A DNA stretch of 10,532 nucleotides, from assembly GCA_938004315.1 (NCBI GenBank), contig CALKWG010000508.1, forward strand, positions 1-10,532, given 5' to 3'. Positions 5,749 to 10,532 of this stretch are shown here, in pieces; the stretch's first letter is position 1; each line of letters starts with the position of its first letter. The notes under the pieces are model-generated. The model was not told the DNA's origin and ran no database searches. It was given only the letters and a program-made list of their open reading frames with translations. Position numbers and translations under genes: made by a program. Source of the DNA: an uncultured Spirochaetaceae bacterium (GTDB taxonomy: Bacteria > Spirochaetota > Spirochaetia > Treponematales > UBA12059).

Positions 5749-5825
5749 AGCGTCTATTCTTGATCATTTTATACATGATTGTACATCGTGACCGTTTACC
5801 GGCTGGAATCTTCGCTATATTGGTA

Positions 5826-5831
5826 TATAAT
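5826..5831 (+). promoter_or_regulatory. -10 element of the outer-membrane operon promoter
   Basis: A perfect TATAAT is placed about 65 bases before the first barrel gene. The best -35 candidate at 17 bases, CTGGAA, matches only half the consensus. The same short region (5777-5896) must serve the divergent pyrFE gene. Confidence 0.5.
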
Positions 5832-5896
5832 CGTTAGTTGTCGAAGCGGAAGCCGCCAAGCGTCGGCCTTGCGCATATGTAAGGAGGAACTCGTTT

Positions 5897-7246
5897 ATGA
5901 AACGAATCGGAGCGCTTATGCTCGTCGCCATCCTGGCCCTCTCGTTCGCAGGGGCGCAAGACGGCGGCTTTAACTTCCAGGCCGGCATCGTCCTGGGTAC
6001 CGACGTAATTGCCGTGCCCGGCAGTACGACCGGAGAAACTCAAACCTGGAATCGCCTCGGATTCCAGCCCGACCTGAGCTTCGGCCCCTTCGGCCTCGGC
6101 CTCGACTTAAGCCTGCGCTTCCAGCTGTCCAGCCTCTCGGGCAACGCCGTCGAGATCTACCAGGGCGATTGGGTACCCGACTATGAAGGCTCGGGTAAGA
6201 GCTTCCTCGATCTGTACCTGCCTAAGATCATGTACCTGCGCTACGGCTTCCGCGGCGACCCGCTCTACGCCAAGTTCGGCTCCATCGAGGACTTCACCCT
6301 GGGCAACGGCTTCATCGTCGGGAACTACGCCAACACGCGCTTCCTGCCCGGCCAGCGCCTCTTCGGCATGCAGTTCAACCTGGACGGCCAGCTCTTCGGC
6401 TTCCCCTACCTCGGCATCGAGCTCTTAGCCGGCAACGTAGCCCAATTCGACGTAGTAGGCGGTCGCCTCTTCGTGCGCCCGCTCATCGATACGGGCCTGC
6501 CCCTCCTCGAGGACCTACAGGTCGGCGCGACGGCGGCCATCGATACCAAGCCTGAGCTCTATATTCCGGAAGTCGACCAAGCCGACCTCGACCTCGTCGC
6601 CGTCTACGGCGCCGACCTGTTCCTGCCCATCGTCAAGAGCCAGGCATTCCCCCTAGCGGCCTTCAGCGAGCTGGCCTTCCAGCCCAAGGGCCGTTCGGGC
6701 TTCATGGTCGGCGCCGGCGGTAGGCTCCTGGGCCTAATCACCTACGGCGCGCAGATTCGCGCGATGAGCGCCGGCTTCATACCCAACTACTTCGACGCCA
6801 ACTACGACCTATTCCGTGCGGTCAAGGCGAACGTCATGCAGACGACGCCGAGCGGCGAAGGCAGCGTCGGCTGGCTGGCCAAGGCCGGCGCCAGCCTCTT
6901 CGACGACGTAATCTACTTCGACGTGGGCGTCGACGGCCCCTTCAAGGCCATCCCCGCGACGGCGAGCGCCAACCCCGCCGAGTACCCCCACCTACGCGCC
7001 GTCGCCGGCATAGGCGAGGGGCTCCTGGGCGGTTTCTTCTTCAACTTCGCCTACGACAAGTACTTCATCGGTAAGGACGGCGCGTTCTTCGAAGAGCTCG
7101 TCGATCCCACCGACGCCGTCATCACCGCCGCGGTCAACTTCCGCTCCGGCGCGGCGGTCTTCACCCTGCTCTATAACCTGAACTACAACCCGGCGACGAA
7201 TGACTTCGACGTGACCTCGAGCCTGCAGAGCTCGATTAAATTCTGA
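5897..7246 (+). CDS. Exported outer-membrane beta-barrel protein, function unknown
   Basis: A 449-residue protein with a signal peptide (about residues 1-20, cleavage probably near AGAQ/D). The rest is a run of short amphipathic strands rich in Gly, Phe, Tyr and Leu, ending IKF; the terminal Phe is the usual BAM recognition end. I do not recognise a named porin family. It shares several blocks, in the same order, with the barrel part of the next gene: YAKFGSIEDFTLGNGFIVGNYAN (124-146) corresponds there to 377-399, GGRLFVRP (188-195) to GGRLYVRP (436-443), FIPNYFDANYDLFRA (294-308) to 563-577, and a GASLFDD block (331-337) to GASLFRD (605-611). The two are therefore paralogous over the barrel. 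Start has AAGGAGG at 5881-5887. It is the first gene of a two-gene unit with 19 bases to the next start. Transport substrate, if any, is unknown. Confidence 0.8.
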   Translation: MKRIGALMLVAILALSFAGAQDGGFNFQAGIVLGTDVIAVPGSTTGETQTWNRLGFQPDLSFGPFGLGLDLSLRFQLSSLSGNAVEIYQGDWVPDYEGSGKSFLDLYLPKIMYLRYGFRGDPLYAKFGSIEDFTLGNGFIVGNYANTRFLPGQRLFGMQFNLDGQLFGFPYLGIELLAGNVAQFDVVGGRLFVRPLIDTGLPLLEDLQVGATAAIDTKPELYIPEVDQADLDLVAVYGADLFLPIVKSQAFPLAAFSELAFQPKGRSGFMVGAGGRLLGLITYGAQIRAMSAGFIPNYFDANYDLFRAVKANVMQTTPSGEGSVGWLAKAGASLFDDVIYFDVGVDGPFKAIPATASANPAEYPHLRAVAGIGEGLLGGFFFNFAYDKYFIGKDGAFFEELVDPTDAVITAAVNFRSGAAVFTLLYNLNYNPATNDFDVTSSLQSSIKF

Positions 7247-7252
7247 CGGCTC

Positions 7253-7259
7253 AAGGAGG
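7253..7259 (+). promoter_or_regulatory. Ribosome binding site deciding the start of the FecR-barrel gene
   Basis: AAGGAGG lies six bases before the ATG at 7266, and MKRRSILAFLALFLATG from that ATG is a normal signal peptide. An in-frame ATG at 7260 would directly abut the SD and is not usable. Confidence 0.75.
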
Positions 7260-7265
7260 ATGTGT

Positions 7266-9485
7266 ATGAAACGACGATCGATCTTAGCGTTCCTGGCGCT
7301 GTTCCTGGCTACGGGGCTCGCGTTCGCCCAGACGCAAACCCTGGTCTTGGAGTACGTGCAAGGCAATGACCTCACGGTCACCGACGCCCGCGGCGCGGTG
7401 TTCACCTACGCCTCCGGCGGCATCCTGGAGGGAGACCTCCTGGCGCCCGGCGCCAGCCTCCGTACCGGCCCCACGACCACCGCCGAGCTCAGGCTCAAGC
7501 CCAACGGCACCCTCATCAAGATAGCCAAGGGCACCACCTTCCGCGTCGAAGGCTTGGCCACCCCGCAGAGCAACCAGAACGGCTTTACCCTGGTAGCCGG
7601 TAAGGTACGCGCCGTCGCGGCCAAGGGCTCGAACTACGACATCTATACGGCCAGCACGGTGGCCGGCGTACGCGGCACCGACTTCTCCATGAGCTACGAG
7701 GAGGGCCGACGCGCCCGCCTGGTCGTGGCCAAGGGCGCGGTCGCCTTCGGCCGCCGCGGCGCCGCCGGCGAGATGCTCGATTCATTCCTCGTAGGGGCCG
7801 GGCAGTTCGCCGACTTCTTCGGTAGCTTCTCTCCCCAGGCCTTTACCCAGGAGCTCTTCGCCGAGGAGTACGGCGACCTGGACATCGACCCCGAGAAGCT
7901 ACCGCCCGAGGATCAGCTGGCAGCCGGCCAGGAGCCGGAGGCCGAAGGCGACGACGAGGCCGATGACGCCGAGGGCGAGGGCGCCGACGTCGGCGACCAA
8001 AGCCTGGCCGAAAACGAAGGCTCCGAAGGCGAGGACGACGCGACGGAGCCCGCCGAACCCGGCCCCGAGAGCGCCATAGCCACTTGGCTGCGCGAGGCCC
8101 TGGGCATGGAGATCGGCTCGATCACCATTAACAACCAGACCTACGCCAAGGCCGTCATCCAGCCGGTCATCAACCTAGGTAAGCTCAAGGCCGCCCTGTA
8201 CCTCCCCATCATCTACCAGAAAAACCTCTTCGACCCGAGCGACTGGTACCGCCCGAACGGCAACGACGAGTGGTCCTTCGGTACCGACATCGGCTGGCAG
8301 GATAGGCCGCTCGAAGCCTTGGCCGACGCCGCGACCGACCTCTTCTTAAAGTTCCGCTACATCGAATACGGCCGCCCGCTGGACGACCCCTTCTTCTTCA
8401 AGGTCGGCAACCTCAATAGCTTCACCGTGGGCCACGGCCTCGTGATGCGGAACTACGCCAACGACGCCGAGTTCCCCGCGATCAGGCGCCTGGGCTTCAA
8501 TCTCGGCATGGACATGGGAGCCTGGGGCTTCGAGGCCCTGACCAACGACCTCCTCGAGCCCGAGATCTTCGGCGGCCGCCTCTACGTCCGCCCCGTTCAG
8601 GACTTTAAGCTGGCCTTCGGCCTCTCCGCCGTGGCCGACATCGCCCCGGCCTCCATCTTCGGCGACGACGCCGACGACTACGGCGACCCGATCTTCATAG
8701 CCGGCGGGGTCGACCTAGACCTGCCCATCATCACGAGCCAGCTCCTAGGCGTCCGGCTCTTCGCCGACGCCGCCGCCATGATGCCTTACCTGCGTACGGA
8801 CGCGGCCGGCTACCCGGGCGTCGAAGCCGGTTGGCAGCTCGACGCGGTCTACGCCGACGGCAAGCCCCAGAACTGGGGCGCGGCGGCTGGCCTCATGGGC
8901 AACGTGCTCTTCATCGATTGGCGGCTCGAGTACCGCTACTTCACCGGCGCCTTCCGCCCGGCCTTCTTCGATTCCGGCTACGAGCGGGCCCGCGCCCAGC
9001 GCGTGACCGACTGGGCCGGCTACCTAAGCGGCGGGGTCGACCAGAACCCCAGCGTCATGGGCGTCTACGGCGAAGGCGGCGCCTCGCTCTTCCGCGACAA
9101 GATCAGCCTGAAGCTCGGCTATTTCTGGCCCTGGTCGGCCGACGCGAGCGTCTCCGAGCAGATCGCCCTGGCCAACGACTACTTCAAGGCCGAGCTCCGC
9201 GTCCAGAAGGGCATCGTGCCTATCGTCGACCTCTCGGGCGCGGTGATCTACGAGCGCAAGAGCTTCGTCCCGTCGATTCAGGACGGCACCCTGCGGCTCT
9301 TCGACGAGAACACCGTGTTCTCAGGCGAGCTCGTCATGCCGGTGCCCGGCGCCCCGAACCTAGACCTGGCCTTCGTGTTCAGCACGGTCATGGCCCGCGA
9401 CCCCCAGTCGGGCGAGATCCTCCTCGACGGCGACAAGCCTAAGATAGTGCCCGCCATAACCTTGGAAACGCGGCTACATTTCTAA
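7266..9485 (+). CDS. FecR-domain / acidic linker / outer-membrane beta-barrel fusion protein
   Basis: A 739-residue exported protein in three parts. After a signal peptide (about 1-21, ending LAFAQ) comes a FecR-type beta-sandwich (about 25-185): an early strand repeat, LRTGPTTTAELRLKPNGT (65-82), then the hallmark STVAGVRGTDFSM (130-142) and LVVAKGAVAF (152-161). Residues about 200-268 are a disordered linker dominated by Glu, Asp, Ala and Gly. Residues about 285-739 are a beta-barrel paralogous to the preceding gene product, with SFTVGHGLVMRNYAND (385-400), GGRLYVRP (436-443) and GASLFRD (605-611), ending ETRLHF with terminal Phe. The FecR domain would lie in the periplasm under the barrel. 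Classical FecR is an inner-membrane partner of an ECF sigma factor; no sigma factor or TonB receptor is seen here, so that role is not supported. Function is unknown; a structural or cell-wall-contact role is possible. Confidence 0.8.
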   Translation: MKRRSILAFLALFLATGLAFAQTQTLVLEYVQGNDLTVTDARGAVFTYASGGILEGDLLAPGASLRTGPTTTAELRLKPNGTLIKIAKGTTFRVEGLATPQSNQNGFTLVAGKVRAVAAKGSNYDIYTASTVAGVRGTDFSMSYEEGRRARLVVAKGAVAFGRRGAAGEMLDSFLVGAGQFADFFGSFSPQAFTQELFAEEYGDLDIDPEKLPPEDQLAAGQEPEAEGDDEADDAEGEGADVGDQSLAENEGSEGEDDATEPAEPGPESAIATWLREALGMEIGSITINNQTYAKAVIQPVINLGKLKAALYLPIIYQKNLFDPSDWYRPNGNDEWSFGTDIGWQDRPLEALADAATDLFLKFRYIEYGRPLDDPFFFKVGNLNSFTVGHGLVMRNYANDAEFPAIRRLGFNLGMDMGAWGFEALTNDLLEPEIFGGRLYVRPVQDFKLAFGLSAVADIAPASIFGDDADDYGDPIFIAGGVDLDLPIITSQLLGVRLFADAAAMMPYLRTDAAGYPGVEAGWQLDAVYADGKPQNWGAAAGLMGNVLFIDWRLEYRYFTGAFRPAFFDSGYERARAQRVTDWAGYLSGGVDQNPSVMGVYGEGGASLFRDKISLKLGYFWPWSADASVSEQIALANDYFKAELRVQKGIVPIVDLSGAVIYERKSFVPSIQDGTLRLFDENTVFSGELVMPVPGAPNLDLAFVFSTVMARDPQSGEILLDGDKPKIVPAITLETRLHF

Positions 9486-9506
9486 ATCGCGTTCCTCCTT
9501 GCCTTA

Positions 9507-9539
9507 GCCGCCCCGCAGCCGCGGGGCGGCTTTCTTTTA
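9507..9539 (+). terminator. Rho-independent terminator of the outer-membrane operon
   Basis: GCCGCCCCGC (9507-9516) and GCGGGGCGGC (9521-9530) form a perfect 10-bp stem with a four-base AGCC loop, followed by TTTCTTTTA. It lies 21 bases after the stop of the FecR-barrel gene and ends about 22 bases before the mutL start. Confidence 0.92.
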
Positions 9540-9561
9540 TGGCGCCGCCCGTTGTATCCTC

Positions 9562-10532
9562 ATGCCCATGGAAGAAGCTCGAATCCGGGTGCTGCCGCCC
9601 GAGACGGCCAAGCGCATCGCCGCCGGCGAGGTCATCGACCGGCCCGCCGCCGCCCTGCGGGAGCTCCTGGACAACGCCATAGACTCGGGCGCGCGCTCCG
9701 TCGCGGTGGAGCTCGAAGGCGGCGGCGCCGAGCTCATACGGGTGCGCGACGACGGCTCGGGCATGGGCCGGGCGGACCTGGAGCTCTGCGCCCTCCCCCA
9801 CGCCACCTCGAAGATCGCCGACGCCGACGATCTCCTGCGCCTGTCCACCCTGGGCTTCCGCGGCGAGGCCCTAGCCTCCATGGCCGCGGTGGGCGAGCTT
9901 ATCATAACGAGCGCGACGAGCGACGACGCGGCCTGGCGCTTACGCTGCGGCCCCGGTAAGCTCCCGGCAGTCGAGCCGTGGCGCGGCTCCCGCGGCACGA
10001 CGGTGGAGCTCCGCGCCTTGTTCGAAGGCTTTCCGGCGAGGAAACAATTCCTAAAACGCGCCTCCGCCGAGGCGGCAGCCTGCAGGCAGGTCTTCGTTGA
10101 GAAGGCGATGGCCTTCCCTGACTTGGCCTTCAGGCTCTCATCGGGCGATCGAGCGCTCCTGGCCCTGCCGGCGGCCGGTAGGATAGAGCGCTGCATGGCG
10201 GCGGCCGGCGCGGAGCTCCCCAAGGAATTCTTCCGCGAGCTCGTCGCCAGCGGGCGGGGCTACGGCGCTCGCATCGTGGCCGGCTCGGCCGATTGCCATA
10301 GGAGCGATAAGAAGCATCTACAGATTTACGTGAACGGCCGCCGCGTGCAGGAATACGGCCTGGCCCAGGCGCTCGAGTACGCCTACCGAGAGGCGCTGCC
10401 CGGCGGCGCCTACCCTTACGCCTACGCCTTCATCGAGGTCGACCCGGCCTTAGCCGACTTCAACATCCACCCGGCCAAGCGCGAGGTACGCCTTAGGAAC
10501 ATCGACGACATACGGCGCGGGCTCATCGACGC
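9562..10532 (+). CDS. mutL: DNA mismatch repair protein MutL, N-terminal part (3' end outside window)
   Basis: The 323 complete codons present encode the GHKL ATPase and transducer region of MutL, which couples MutS mismatch recognition to strand removal. ATP-site motifs are clear: IAAGEVIDRPA (19-29), RELLDNAIDSGA (33-44, catalytic Glu34 and Mg-binding Asn38), DDGSGM (63-68), HATSK (80-84) and the ATP lid LGFRGEALASM (97-107). The transducer domain shows IYVNGRRVQ and the conserved FNIHPAKREVR with its ATP-contacting Lys. The C-terminal dimerisation domain, with or without endonuclease site, is beyond the edge. ATGs at 9562 and 9568 are in frame and neither has a Shine-Dalgarno sequence; a TATCCT at 9555-9560 would place a transcript start close to the second ATG, hinting at a leaderless message. 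The alternative is weak translation from read-through past the upstream terminator. Confidence 0.95.
   Translation, partial: MPMEEARIRVLPPETAKRIAAGEVIDRPAAALRELLDNAIDSGARSVAVELEGGGAELIRVRDDGSGMGRADLELCALPHATSKIADADDLLRLSTLGFRGEALASMAAVGELIITSATSDDAAWRLRCGPGKLPAVEPWRGSRGTTVELRALFEGFPARKQFLKRASAEAAACRQVFVEKAMAFPDLAFRLSSGDRALLALPAAGRIERCMAAAGAELPKEFFRELVASGRGYGARIVAGSADCHRSDKKHLQIYVNGRRVQEYGLAQALEYAYREALPGGAYPYAYAFIEVDPALADFNIHPAKREVRLRNIDDIRRGLID

Noticed and set aside
5645..5776. 44-residue N-terminal extension of PyrFE
   Set aside because: The frame is open, but there is no good SD at 5776, the proposed promoter lies inside it, and the family N-terminus begins at the SD-supported ATG at 5644.
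7260..7265. ATG at 7260 as start of the FecR-barrel gene
   Set aside because: It overlaps the end of the Shine-Dalgarno sequence; the ATG six bases later has proper spacing and begins a standard signal peptide.
7900..8080. Low-complexity GA-rich stretch as a possible DNA repeat or recombination site
   Set aside because: It is simply the coding sequence of the Glu/Asp-rich linker; no exact tandem unit is evident.
8831..9442. 203-codon plus-strand frame inside the FecR-barrel gene
   Set aside because: It is Arg/Pro-rich, lacks domains and lies wholly within the barrel-coding frame, so it is a frame shadow.
9439..10223. Long minus-strand frames across the operon terminator and mutL
   Set aside because: They run antisense through a perfect terminator and the highly conserved mutL ATPase motifs, with low-complexity translations.
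1..10532. CRISPR array, tRNA, rRNA, insertion sequence or phage genes
   Set aside because: I saw no regularly spaced repeats, cloverleaf-like segments, transposase motifs or integrase motifs anywhere in the window.

Overview
The window is a GC-rich bacterial chromosome segment from an organism with an outer membrane. Two adjacent genes encode exported beta-barrel proteins whose chains end in phenylalanine, the usual last residue of proteins inserted by the BAM machinery. This, together with a FecR-domain exported protein, Rex, an IscR-like Rrf2 regulator and a PyrF-PyrE fusion, suggests a spirochaete-like Gram-negative bacterium. That assignment is inference, because no taxonomic marker such as rRNA is present. 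I see no transposase, integrase, CRISPR array, tRNA or rRNA.

Layout. Bases 1-1598 (minus) hold most of a CPA2-type Na+/H+ antiporter whose 3' end lies outside the window. Bases 1709-3344 (minus) are a two-gene unit, rex followed one base later by a stand-alone RlmK-type 23S rRNA methyltransferase. Bases 3345-3732 are a 388-base divergent control region with a rex promoter, tandem minus-strand terminator hairpins, a possible small RNA and an rrf2 promoter. Bases 3733-4152 (plus) encode an Rrf2 regulator with IscR-spaced cysteines, closed by a strong terminator. Bases 4223-5644 (minus) encode a fused PyrF-PyrE enzyme for the last two steps of UMP synthesis. Bases 5897-9485 (plus) are a two-gene unit for a beta-barrel protein and a FecR-domain/acidic-linker/beta-barrel protein, closed by a perfect hairpin terminator. 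From 9562 (plus) the N-terminal ATPase region of MutL begins and runs off the end.

How the parts relate. Rex (NADH/NAD+ sensing) and the Rrf2 protein (probable Fe-S sensing) are divergently transcribed from one region and may form a redox-control pair. The two barrel genes are co-transcribed paralogues and probably act together in the outer membrane. The antiporter, pyrFE and mutL are separate housekeeping units.

The items most worth a second look are the FecR-barrel fusion with its paralogous partner barrel, the candidate small RNA between rex and rrf2 whose terminator loop reproduces the anti-Shine-Dalgarno sequence, and the Rrf2 cysteine cluster, which lacks the usual histidine ligand.
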